Shown piece after piece: positions 1 to 9,740 of a stretch of DNA of 64,000 nucleotides. Under the pieces are notes generated by a model. It was not told where the DNA came from. It did no database searches and saw only the letters and a program-made list of their open reading frames with translations. How positions within the stretch are numbered: position 1 is the stretch's first letter; the number at the start of each line of letters is the position of its first letter. This stretch comes from Artemisia argyi (Eukaryota > Streptophyta > Magnoliopsida > Asterales > Asteraceae), in NCBI GenBank assembly GCA_030686995.1, contig CM060709.1, forward strand, positions 124,526,373 to 124,590,372. The letters run 5' to 3'. The translations under genes were made by a program, and so were the position numbers.

Positions 1-1869
1 CAAAAAGTCAAAACAACAAAAAATCCACCACCACAGTTAACTGTGGTGGTTTTTGATCCTAAAACTCCATAATCTCATGGCATAAGTTGTTGTTTCCACA
101 TATTCTAGTCTCACTTTAACTTACAAACATGATTTGAGGTCATTTGATCCTTCCTAAGTTCATAAAAGTCAAAGCATAGAAAAATCTTGTAAAGTCAAAT
201 CTGTTTCATTGGATTTTGAGCAAACTTTGATGGCCTGCAATTTGTTTGATACTTAGTTTTAGGGTCTGAGATTTTACAAGTTAAATCTCTACCACTTTGT
301 TAATTTTTGAGAATTTTCTCATATTTTTAGGATTTTGTTTACTGGGCCCCACAAGGCCATAAATTAGGCTGCAGGGCATACATCTGCCCTGTTCTCAGCA
401 GACCACCCTCACACCACCACCTTTAGTGGTGGTTTGTGACCAATACAGTGGTCTAGACCTATTGATTTTGGTTCCCCTCAACCCCCCTCCTACCAGGGAG
501 TAAGGTTGAACCCTTTGTTTGACCCCTAGGATAGTGGACCCCACCTAATTTGGCCCCTAGACCTTGTCCCAAAACTGCATCAGAAACAAATAAGCAAAGT
601 GCTTATTTGAGCTCTTTGGCTTATTCAGGCCATATTTGTGAGTGATTTCTGCTTATTCTTGTTCATAAGACTCAGAGAAACCAAAATAATATCATTGTGG
701 ACCCTACATCTTCATTTTGAGCTTAAAATCCTTCACAGTCAACAAAAGTCAACTGTGAGGCTATTAAGCACTTCAAGTGCTTATTTCCAGGGGTGTAGTG
801 AAAGTGTCTTTATTAAAAGTACTTATTTTTAGCTTATAATTAGTTTAGAAAAAGAAAAAATCCAAAAAACCAACTTTAAAAATAGTGATAGCTTCTATTT
901 AATAGGATTTATCAATTTAATTTTCTTTTTAATTTATTTCTAAGTAATATATCACTTTTATATTTTTATAAATTACATTTTTGGTTAAAATAATTTTACA
1001 AATTTTTCCAGATTTTTGTTTTGTCTTTTAGTGGTATTTCTAATTAATTTTAGTTTAATTTAGTTTTAATTAATATTAATCAATTAAATAGCATAATTAG
1101 TTTTTATATAGTATAACCTAGTTTTTATAATTTTTCTAGCTTTTATTTTAGTTAAAACACTTTTATAAATTTTTCTAGAATTTTTACTGTTCATTTTCTA
1201 TTTTTTATAATATAATTAGTTTAATTAGAAATTAATAAGTAATTAGATTAATAATTAATTAATTAGTTTAAAAACACTTAGAATTAACTTTTTATATTTT
1301 TTTTAGGATTCCTGTAATGGTTAATTAGATTTGTAAAATTTTTCTTAATTTTCTAAGCCTTTTTAGTATTTTTTAATAATTCTAATTAATTTAATTAGTA
1401 ATAAATAGATATTTAGTAATTAATTTATAATAAATAATTAAATAGTGTAAAAATAGTTTTTAATTTTCTTAAAATTTTCTTTAATTAATAGGATTGTAAA
1501 AATTCCAATTTTACACTTTTAACCCTCCCAGTCTATCAGTTGTACTTTTTGTTTTATTCGTCTGAATACGTTTTTTTTATTTAAAACGTACGTTTTTAGG
1601 TTTAACTCAAATCTTCGTACTCCAAATTCCCGTAATCAACCACATAGCTTTCCTAAGCTATATTCGTTAATAATTTCCAAATAATTTTCACAACAAACCC
1701 ATTTTCTGTGAATGACACCCGATTACGAACACGCTAAAGTTACATTTCACACCTCAACGGGATTTAACGACCCGGTGATACATTATATTACCCGGAGCAT
1801 TGATCTAGGCTATTTGACTTACTTGACCATTCTTTGGTTAATTTAAGTTAGGTGGTTTGGCATCAATCA
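1..1869 (+). repeat. 5' LTR of the Athila element, 3' half only
   Basis: This stretch aligns base for base with 10519-12386 of the 3' LTR, with scattered substitutions and small indels. It ends in CATCAATCA, the same terminus as the 3' LTR. It holds no real gene: the short open frames in it occur identically in both LTRs and have no coding character. The 840-1500 part is extremely AT-rich. Confidence 0.95.
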
Positions 1870-1874
1870 ATTTA

Positions 1875-1892
1875 TGGCGCCGCTGCCGGGGA
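1875..1892 (+). promoter_or_regulatory. Primer binding site (tRNA-Asp type) and gag leader
   Basis: TGGCGCCGCTGCCGGGGA, five bases after the LTR end, matches the tRNA-Asp primer site used by Athila-like elements with one apparent mismatch (GCTGCC where GTTGCC is usual). The region from here to the gag start at 2174 is a noncoding leader without other features I can name. Confidence 0.9.
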
Positions 1893-2173
1893 GGTGTGCG
1901 CGTTTCTGTAGCGTTTTTCGAGATTAGTGTTATCTCACCTCACTCATTGTACAAATACCACCACTTGTGAATATTTTCAAAATCAAAACACATAAAAATG
2001 TCATTGACACTTTTCCTAAAGTGTTAAAACACCAAAAAAAAGTAAAAAACAACAAAAGCACATCGTAACGTTTTCTGATTCGGTTTTCCTTTAAGGTGAT
2101 TCTTAAGGAGAAACGAGTCTGGATTACGGGACGATAACAAAAATATTGTCCAAAAAGTTTTTATCCCTAGTGC

Positions 2174-5100
2174 ATGCGCACTCGTTCTTCAAGGTCCACT
2201 AGCCCATTACGTGAGCTGGTTCGGAAACCTCGAAGACCTCGTAGACGTTCTGCACCAATAGTCGGATCTGAGATCCGTACTGTTCCACCTCCAGCTGTCA
2301 TCATGGCAGCTGAACCCACTATGAACGAGCTTCTCCAAGCACCCGTCGAGGGTTACGGAGATGCTATCGTTGTTCCAACAATCATGGCCGATAATTTTGA
2401 GCTTAAAACAGGATTAATAAATCTGGCCACATCACGTCAATTCTACGGTTATGAGAGGGACGATCCTCAAGATCACATTCGATGGTTCAATAAAATCACT
2501 TACACCATCAAATGCAAAGATGTCCCCTCTGATGCAATCAAACTCCTTCTCTTCCCATTCTCCCTGGAGGGACAAGCCCGGATTTGGCTTGAAAAACAAC
2601 CTCCACGATCTATTGAGACATGGGAAGATCTTGTGAAAAAGTTCGTGAATGAATTCTTTCCTCCTTCCAAAACCACAAGTCTCAAGAATGATATCATGAA
2701 ATTCACGCAGAAATTTGATGAATCCTTTAGTGAGGCATGGGATCGTTACAAGGAATTGCTCCGAAAATGCCCTCACCACGGTTTCTCTGATCTCATGACA
2801 CTTGATACTTTCTACAATGGTGTAAGCCAATCTGATCAAGACTCTCTAAATGCCTCCGCTGGAGGTAACTTCTTGAATCGCACCACAAAGGATGCTTTAG
2901 AAATCATTGAGAATAAATCTAAGGTTCGCATTCCCCGAAGCAGATCGGTTTGTTCCCAAAGGGATGTTGTTCCTTCTTCTTCATCGCCCGTGGCTCAGTC
3001 TAGCACCGATGCTAGACTTGACAAACTCACGGAAGCTGTCCATGCATTTGTTCTCGCCCAAAGCAAGAAAGATTCATCTCCTTCTCCACAAGCTGATATC
3101 AAAAAGATAGAAGTTTGTGTTACTTGTGGTGGTCCACATTCATATTATAATTGCACTGCCACTGAAGGCAATCCATTCGAAGTAAATGCAATAGCCGGCA
3201 ATTCCAACCAAGGAGGTATCCAATACCGTCCTCAAGTGGAACCAAATTACCGGGCTAGCAATCAGGGTGGACCACTCGGTTTTCCTCAAAATCCAAATAG
3301 GTTTAATCCTAATCCACCAAGGGGGCCTAATTTGCAAAATCAAAATCCTGCCCCCGTCAATCAGTACCCACCCCAAAGGGGTAATCAAGGGTATTCAGCT
3401 CCTAATTATCAAGATCCCCTCCCAAACGAGCTCAATAACTACATCAAAGTTAATGAGACCAAAATGAGGGCAATGCAAAATCAAATCTCAAATTTGAAAA
3501 ATGATTTCCAATCATCAATAACCAAACAGGGTCAAGAGCTGAAGAGTGAGTTGATGCAAACAAACAACAAAATTGATCAAAATCAAGGCAAGATTGAAAA
3601 TATGCTTGCCAGTCTTATGAATCATCTCACTCCACCCTCTACATCAGGAGGTCTCCCGGCTAATACAATTGTTAACCCCAAGGGTGAACTCAAAGCTATT
3701 ACTACACGAAGTGGTAAAGCTTATGAAGAGCCGCCAGTTCCTCCTATTTCTCCTCTTCCTCCTATGCCTCCTCCTCTTTATTCTGAGGAAGTTGAAATTG
3801 AGCCTGAGGCAACCACGGACAAGGTGCAATTTACTAGCCCACGAAGTACCGCACACGTCCACCCTCAGGTTGTTCCAGGAATTGTACCAAAATCTGGACT
3901 TGTACCAAAACCGGGAGTTGTATTTGAACCATCAACAACTCCTGGAGAGAACCCTAAATCCAAACCTTCACTACCATACCCGTCAAGACTTAATGAGCAA
4001 AAGCTCCGCGAAAAGGCTAGTTACCAAATGGATAAGTTTTATCAAATCTTTCAAGATTTACACTTTGACGTTAGCCTTGCGGATGCTATCATCCTGATGC
4101 CCAAATTCGCATCGATGATCAAGAACTTGTTAAGCAACAAGGAAAAATTGTACGAAATGGCAAAGACTCCATTGAACGAAAACTGCTCAGCAGTTATCCT
4201 AAAGAAGCTTCCCAAGAAGCTTGGAGACCCTGGGAGATTTCTCATTCCATGTGTTTTCCCTGGGATGGTTGAGTGCTTCGCCTTAGCTGATCTTGGCGCT
4301 AGCATCAACCTGATGCCTTACTCAGTGTGGGAGAAACTCTCTCTTCCTCAACTTACTCCTACGTGCATGACTCTCGAGCTTGCCGACCGTTCAATCTCTC
4401 ATCCTCTCGGCATTGCCGAAGATGTATTCGTGAAAGTAGGAAAGTTCCATTTCCCCGCTGACTTCGTTGTTGTTAAGTTCGATGCTGACCCACGAGTTCC
4501 TCTCATTCTTGGGAGAGGATTCTTAAAGACGGGTCGTGCGTTAATTGATGTGCACGAAGAGGAAATAACTCTTCGTGTTGGTAATGAAGCTGTAACCTTT
4601 AACCTCGATCAAACTTCGAGGTACTCCTCTAACTATGACGCCGAAACGGTTAACCGAATTGATGTCATTGATGTCGCGTCTGAGGAGTACGCTCAAGAGG
4701 TTTTAGGTTTTGTCGATGATTCTCCAAGTGAAAACTTCACTCCATCTTCTCACCCCATTATTGCCAATTCTTCTCCTTCCCTCACTCCTTTTGAGGGAAG
4801 TGACTTCATCTTCTCAGAAGAAATTGAGGCCTTTCTCAAAAGTGATTCGATTCCCGATGGAATTGATAACCAAGAGATCGACCTCGAGAGGGATATTCAC
4901 CTGCTGGAAAAATTGTTAAACGAAGATCCCTCTCATCTTCCTGTTCTACCACAAACACTTCATAAGGAGGAAGTCAAAAATGTTGAGAAAACTGATGACT
5001 TTCCCGCGGTTGAACTTAAGGACTTGCCGCCTCATCTTGAATATGCATTTCTGGAAGGTGATGATAAATTGCCCGTCATTATTGCTAAAGACTTAAGTGT

Positions 5101-6514
5101 TGAGGAAAAGGCTGCTCTTATACAGGTTTTGAAGTCTCATAAACGAGCAATTGCTTGGCGTCTATCCGATATCAAGGGCATCGACCCTGAGTTCTGTACT
5201 CACAAGATATTAATGGAGGATGACTTCAAACCTACGGTCCAACATCAAAGAAGGGTGAATCCAAAAATTCACGAGGTTATCAAACAAGAGGTTTTAAAAC
5301 TTCTTGATGCAGGATTGATTTACCCTATCTCGGACAGTCCTTGGGTCAGCCCAGTTCACTGTGTTCCAAAAAAGGGTGGCATTACTGTTGTCACAAACGA
5401 GGAAAATGAGTTAATTCCAACTCGTTTGGTTACGGGGTGGCGCGTCTGCATTGATTATCGTAAATTGAATGACGCCACCCGTAAGGATCATTTTCCTCTA
5501 CCCTTTATGTATCAGATGCTCGAGAGATTAGCGGGGAATGAGTACTATTGCTTCCTCGATGGTTTCTCGGGTTACTTTCAGATTCCCATTGACCCGCAAG
5601 ACCAAGAAAAGACCACTTTCACGTGCCCCTATGGAACCTTCGCATATAAACGTATGCCATTTGGCTTATGTAATGCTCCGGGCACGTTTCAAAGATGTAT
5701 GATGGCCATTTTTTCCGACATGATCGGGAAAAGTATGGAGGTCTTTATGGACGATTTCTCGGTCATTGGGGATTCGTTTAAATCATGTCTCTCCCATTTA
5801 GACAGCATGCTAAAACGTTGTGAAGACACAAAGTTATGTCTAAATTGGGAGAAGAGTCACTTTATGGTCAAAGAGGGCATTGTCCTCGGCCATAAAATTT
5901 CAAAAAACGGGATGGAGGTTGACCGTGCCAAAGTGGACGTCATTGCAAAATTGCCTCATCCCACGACTGTGAAAGGTGTTAAGAGCTTTTTGCGCCACGC
6001 CGGTTTTTACCGTAGGTTTATTCAAGATTTTTCTAAAATTGCCCGGCCTATGACCCATCTCCTCGAGAAGGATGCTCCTTTTATCTTCTCCCCTGAGTGC
6101 ATCGAAGCCTTTGAAACATTAAAGAAAAGGCTTACCGAGGCACCGATTCTTGTTGCCCCCGATTGGGACTTGCCCTTCGAGCTCATGTGTGATGCTAGTG
6201 ATTATGCTATAGGGGCAGTCTTGGGGCAACGCAAAACAAAACATTTTCAGCCTATACACTATGCCAGCAAGACTATGACCGAGGCACAAAGTCATTACAC
6301 CACCACTGAAAAAGAATTATTAGCTGTGGTGTATGCTTTTGAAAAATTCCGGCCATACCTGATTCTGACTAAAAGCATAGTGTATACGGATCATTCGGCT
6401 TTGAAGTATCTATTTGCAAAACAAGATGCAAAGCCGAGACTCCTCCGATGGGTTCTCCTCCTTCAGGAATTTGATATCATAATTCGTGATAAAAAAAAGG
6501 AGCTGAGAACCTAG
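2174..6514 (+). CDS. Gag-protease-reverse transcriptase-RNase H polyprotein, frameshifted at its end
   Basis: The 1446-aa frame starts at a true ATG. Order: basic N-terminus; retrotransposon gag domain (about 85-190); a short zinc-knuckle-like [13 protein letters not shown] (about 315); Pro/Gln-rich linker; retropepsin with catalytic Asp in [11 protein letters not shown] (about residue 706); reverse transcriptase with the FMDD motif (about 1190); RNase H beginning at CDASD (about 1339). The frame ends abnormally at TAG after an eight-A run (6491-6498) inside RNase H. The rest of pol continues in the frame one base back, which fits loss of a single A. Apart from that break the domains look intact. 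Family: Ty3/gypsy, Athila. Confidence 0.93.
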   Translation: MRTRSSRSTSPLRELVRKPRRPRRRSAPIVGSEIRTVPPPAVIMAAEPTMNELLQAPVEGYGDAIVVPTIMADNFELKTGLINLATSRQFYGYERDDPQDHIRWFNKITYTIKCKDVPSDAIKLLLFPFSLEGQARIWLEKQPPRSIETWEDLVKKFVNEFFPPSKTTSLKNDIMKFTQKFDESFSEAWDRYKELLRKCPHHGFSDLMTLDTFYNGVSQSDQDSLNASAGGNFLNRTTKDALEIIENKSKVRIPRSRSVCSQRDVVPSSSSPVAQSSTDARLDKLTEAVHAFVLAQSKKDSSPSPQADIKKIEVCVTCGGPHSYYNCTATEGNPFEVNAIAGNSNQGGIQYRPQVEPNYRASNQGGPLGFPQNPNRFNPNPPRGPNLQNQNPAPVNQYPPQRGNQGYSAPNYQDPLPNELNNYIKVNETKMRAMQNQISNLKNDFQSSITKQGQELKSELMQTNNKIDQNQGKIENMLASLMNHLTPPSTSGGLPANTIVNPKGELKAITTRSGKAYEEPPVPPISPLPPMPPPLYSEEVEIEPEATTDKVQFTSPRSTAHVHPQVVPGIVPKSGLVPKPGVVFEPSTTPGENPKSKPSLPYPSRLNEQKLREKASYQMDKFYQIFQDLHFDVSLADAIILMPKFASMIKNLLSNKEKLYEMAKTPLNENCSAVILKKLPKKLGDPGRFLIPCVFPGMVECFALADLGASINLMPYSVWEKLSLPQLTPTCMTLELADRSISHPLGIAEDVFVKVGKFHFPADFVVVKFDADPRVPLILGRGFLKTGRALIDVHEEEITLRVGNEAVTFNLDQTSRYSSNYDAETVNRIDVIDVASEEYAQEVLGFVDDSPSENFTPSSHPIIANSSPSLTPFEGSDFIFSEEIEAFLKSDSIPDGIDNQEIDLERDIHLLEKLLNEDPSHLPVLPQTLHKEEVKNVEKTDDFPAVELKDLPPHLEYAFLEGDDKLPVIIAKDLSVEEKAALIQVLKSHKRAIAWRLSDIKGIDPEFCTHKILMEDDFKPTVQHQRRVNPKIHEVIKQEVLKLLDAGLIYPISDSPWVSPVHCVPKKGGITVVTNEENELIPTRLVTGWRVCIDYRKLNDATRKDHFPLPFMYQMLERLAGNEYYCFLDGFSGYFQIPIDPQDQEKTTFTCPYGTFAYKRMPFGLCNAPGTFQRCMMAIFSDMIGKSMEVFMDDFSVIGDSFKSCLSHLDSMLKRCEDTKLCLNWEKSHFMVKEGIVLGHKISKNGMEVDRAKVDVIAKLPHPTTVKGVKSFLRHAGFYRRFIQDFSKIARPMTHLLEKDAPFIFSPECIEAFETLKKRLTEAPILVAPDWDLPFELMCDASDYAIGAVLGQRKTKHFQPIHYASKTMTEAQSHYTTTEKELLAVVYAFEKFRPYLILTKSIVYTDHSALKYLFAKQDAKPRLLRWVLLLQEFDIIIRDKKKELRT

Positions 6515-7926
6515 CTGCTGATCATCTCTCCCGTCTTGAAAACCCTCACCAAAATGCTTTCGAGAAAAAGGAAATAAATAAAACATTTCCTCTCGAGACC
6601 CTCAATGTGGTTTCATTTCGTGGAGACTCGATTACCCCATGGTTTGCCGACTTTGCAAACTATCTTGCGGGTAACTTCATTGTGAAAGGGATGTCGTCCC
6701 AACAAAAAAATAAATTTTTCAAAGATGTCAAACATTACTTTTGGGACGACCCATACTTGTTCAAGATATGCGCGGATCAAGTCATCCGGCGGTGTGTGTA
6801 TGGTCAGGAAGCCAATGAAATTTTAAAGGCTTGCCATGCTGGTCCCACGGGGGGCTACCACAATCCCAACTATACCGCTAAAAAGGTGTTTGATTCTGGC
6901 TTTTATTGGCCCTCGATCTACAAGGATGCCCAAGATTTGGTCAAGTCCTGTGACGCTTGTCAACGTCACGGGAATATTTCACAAAGAAATGAAATGCCTC
7001 AGAATGCAATTCAAGTTTGTGAAATCTTTGATATCTGGGGCATCGACTTTATGGGGCCATTTCCATCCTCTCACGGCAATAAATACATACTCGTGGCAGT
7101 TGACTACTTGTCAAAATGGGTTGAAGCGAAAGCTTTACCCACAAATGATGCCCGAGTAGTTGTGAAATTTTTAAAAGCTCTTTTTGCCCGATTCGGAACT
7201 CCACGTGCTATTATTAGTGATCGTGGTACGCACTTCTGTAATGACAAGTTTGACAAAGTCATGCAAAAGTACGATGTGACTCACCGTCTTTCTACTGCGT
7301 ACCACCCTCAAACGAGTGGACAAGTCGAAGTGTCCAATCGGGGCATTAAAAGAATCTTGGAAAGAACTGTAGGTGAGAATCGTGCATCTTGGTCGGACAA
7401 ATTAGATGATGCACTTTGGGCTTTCCGTACGGCTTACAAAACACCCATTGGGTGTACGCCTTATAAACTTGTGTACGGGAAAGCGTGCCATCTTCCGATC
7501 GAGCTTGAGCACAAGGCCTATTGGGCCCTCAAGCATGCCAATTTCGACCTCAGAACAGCGGGTGATCACAGAAAAGTTCAACTCAATGAATTAAACGAAC
7601 TTCGTGATCAAGCTTACGAGAACTCTTTGATCTATAAACAAAAGATAAAGAAGATTCATGACTCAAAAATCAAAAACCGCGTTTTTAACGTTGGTGATCG
7701 AGTCCTTCTTTTCAACTCTAGACTCAAGATCTTCTCGGGAAAGCTCAAAACCCGATGGACTGGTCCATTCACTATCACAAAAGTTTATCCTTATGGTACC
7801 GTCGAATTATCTCAAAATGACGGTCCTAACTTCAAAGTGAATGGACATCGGTTAAAGCACTACTTTAGAGAGGACGTACCATCCATGGTCGTTCCGGATC
7901 TCCAAACTTTCCCCAAGGACAATTGA
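6499..7926 (+). pseudogene. RNase H tail and integrase of the Athila element (second half of split pol)
   Basis: The frame is open from the A-run at 6498 to the stop at 7926 and has no start of its own. It carries the end of RNase H, the integrase HHCC zinc finger (His in [11 protein letters not shown], Cys in SCDACQ), the DDE core (Asp in GIDFMGP, Asp in SDRGTHF, Glu in GQVEVSNRG) and the C-terminal [11 protein letters not shown] segment. All catalytic residues are present, so the only visible lesion is the homopolymer frameshift. A sequencing error in the A-run is possible. Confidence 0.9.
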
Positions 7927-8079
7927 ATTCGGGGATAGAGTCAAGCTAGCGACTTGATGATCAAAAACTAGCAACAATACGGGTTTTCACCCGTATCTCT
8001 GATTCTTTCTATTTTCTACCACCGAGTGTGGGGGAATGGCCAACCCCCCGCTGTTTGAAAAAAATGTATATATGTATAT

Positions 8080-8115
<36 letters not shown>

Positions 8116-8340
8116 GTATATATATAGAAATAAAGTGAAAATTGGTATTTCCGCAGTTAGATTCGAATCTTGGCTTTTTACGTTCATAGCTTCGGCATAA
8201 TAGTCGGGACTTTGAATATTGAGGACAATATTCAATTCTAAGTGTGAGGGGGGGGGGAAATTCTAACGAATTTTATCAAAATATCTTTCAAGTACCCCCG
8301 TTTTTGGCCAAAATTTTCAAAAATTTTTCACTTTATTTCA
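7927..8340 (+). other. Noncoding 3' segment: extra polypurine tracts, encoded poly(A), hairpin
   Basis: Between pol and the pseudoknot module I see two polypurine boxes resembling the real PPT (GAGTGTGGGGGAA at 8024-8036; AGTGTGAGGGGGGG from 8241), a run of 29 A (8084-8112), and a 7-bp hairpin GAATATT/AATATTC (8214-8233). No coding frame is credible here. Athila elements often carry an env-like ORF in this position; this one does not. Confidence 0.75.
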
Positions 8341-8387
8341 AAATTTTTGTGGTAATCAGTCCGCCAGGTCTAACCGACAAAGGGATT

Positions 8388-8751
8388 GGCTAATCCAGGA
8401 GCAAACAGCTCTTGGCAAAGATAAATCAAATCCGTTGACGGCTGGCAATTTTCCCAAAATTGTATGGTTCATCAACTCCCCGAAAACAAATGAGTTGGCT
8501 AGCCCTCAAGATTATGGCTTGTGGTAAAGGCCGTGGAAAAATCCATAATTGGTAATCAGCTCACCAAGATGTTGACTAGGTCCATCAAGATGCTGGCTAG
8601 TCCAGGAGCAAACGGCTCTTGGTAAAGACTTAACAAATCCGTTGGAAGCTGGTGGTTTGCTCAAAATCACACGGTTAGCAGGTGTGCCACAGTTCTTACA
8701 CCTGGCTACTCCAGAAGTGATGGCTTTTGGTAAAGAGTTTAAAATCCATCA
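8388..8751 (+). other. Tandem pseudoknot module, gypsy copy (four units a-d)
   Basis: Four units each read GGCTA, a 5' stem strand starting CC, a short loop ending in a purine and G, a 3' stem strand ending GG, then (T/C)AAAG, an A-rich stretch, AAAT and CC plus bases complementary to the loop. Unit a: stem 8395-8401/8409-8415, tail 8432-8436 (one mismatch). Unit b: stem 8504-8510/8518-8524, loop ATTATGG (8511-8517) pairs perfectly with CCATAAT (8543-8549). Unit c: stem 8602-8608/8616-8622, AACGG (8611-8615) pairs with CCGTT (8639-8643). Unit d: stem 8711-8717/8724-8730, TGATGG (8718-8723) pairs with CCATCA (8746-8751). Linker hairpins: 8446-8452/8456-8462, 8653-8658/8664-8669 and 8680-8685/8698-8703. 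The fold is inferred from complementarity and from the homologous copy at 63378-63787. Confidence 0.8.
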
Positions 8752-8789
8752 AGTTTTCTAAAAAGATTGCTAGGGACTAGCAATAGTTC

Positions 8790-8801
8790 AGTGTGGGGGA
8801 T
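8790..8801 (+). promoter_or_regulatory. Polypurine tract
   Basis: AGTGTGGGGGAT lies directly before the 3' LTR start TGATGAG. It is the primer for plus-strand DNA synthesis. Two related tracts occur upstream at 8024 and 8241. Confidence 0.85.
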
Positions 8802-8981
8802 TGATGAGTGCTTAAACACTCATCGTTTTTGATATATTTAAACTGCCAAAAAGCACAAAAACAATCAAAAAGATATCAAAATACTTAAATTATCCCAGGG
8901 ATTGTGTTTTATGTGTTTTAAAAGCAAAATGTGCAAAAACAAAGAAAAAACGTACAAAGTTTGCAGTATTGGCAGTTTCAG

Positions 8982-9297
8982 TCCCCCAAGTTTCAAAACT
9001 TGTCAATTTTAGTCCCTATGCATTTATTTTGAAAGAAAAAGTCAACCCAAAAGTTTTGAAAGTTAATTTCACAAAATATTACATTTGGGTTGCAAGTTTT
9101 CCAAAGTTACGTATTTAGTCCCTGAAAAATCCAAAAATGGCATAAATGGTCCCTGGGAATTTTTGAAATTTGAAAAAAGTGGAAAAGTGCAAAATTGGTC
9201 CTTGAATTATTGGCATTTGGAAACTTTGGTCTTCATGGTTACTTTGGGAGTATGGCCACATCCGCCCTCAAGATTGCAAAAATTACAAATTTGGTCC
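8982..9297 (+). repeat. Phased GTCCC motif array in LTR U3
   Basis: Degenerate copies of TTTGGTCCCTGAAA have their TCC at about 8982, 9013, 9119, 9150, 9199, 9230 (TCT), 9261 and 9295. Four of the intervals are 31 bp. The same motif in the solo LTR (35188-35640) alternates 31 and 37 bp. Confidence 0.65.
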
Positions 9298-9734
9298 TTG
9301 ATAACTTTACACCATCCGGACCCTTATTTCCCTAACCAAACTAAACCAAAACCAAACCCACTAAATCCAGGCCCATGCCACATCCTCCAGGCCCATCCCC
9401 ACTTTAGCCCACCAATACCCTAACCGTTTCAAATAATAAAACCCAAATGTTGACCCGCGTTGACTCACTTTTCTTCCCCACTTGGACTGATAAGCTACCC
9501 CGACACACAACCTTCCCCCTCCTCCACCTCAGCAATCCCATAACTTGTTCCCCCCACCTCAACTAACTTCCAAGGAGCATTTATTGCTACCCTAAGCTCC
9601 TCACTCAACCAAGCTGACAAACAAAGAAAAAAGGCGCCAAGAATTTGAACGGCTGAGATTGCAGCCCCCTCATCCAATGGCTCAAGTCAGCTCTGGGATT
9701 CACTTCCTAGGGTTCCAAAACCCTAATTATCCCA

Positions 9735-9740
9735 TATAAA
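9735..9740 (+). promoter_or_regulatory. TATA box of the LTR promoter
   Basis: TATAAA in CCCATATAAAGAG, about 930 bp into the LTR. The solo LTR of the same family has CTATAAATAG at a similar place, which supports it as the LTR core promoter. Confidence 0.7.

Noticed and set aside
638..832. A 64-aa frame present in both Athila LTRs
   Set aside because: It is duplicated only because the LTR is; no start context, domain or codon signal supports it.
2432..4308. Several open frames on both strands inside gag-pol
   Set aside because: They lie wholly within the polyprotein and show no domain of their own.
7987..8235. Minus-strand 82-aa frame after Athila pol
   Set aside because: Mostly poly-Phe from the A-run; not a gene.
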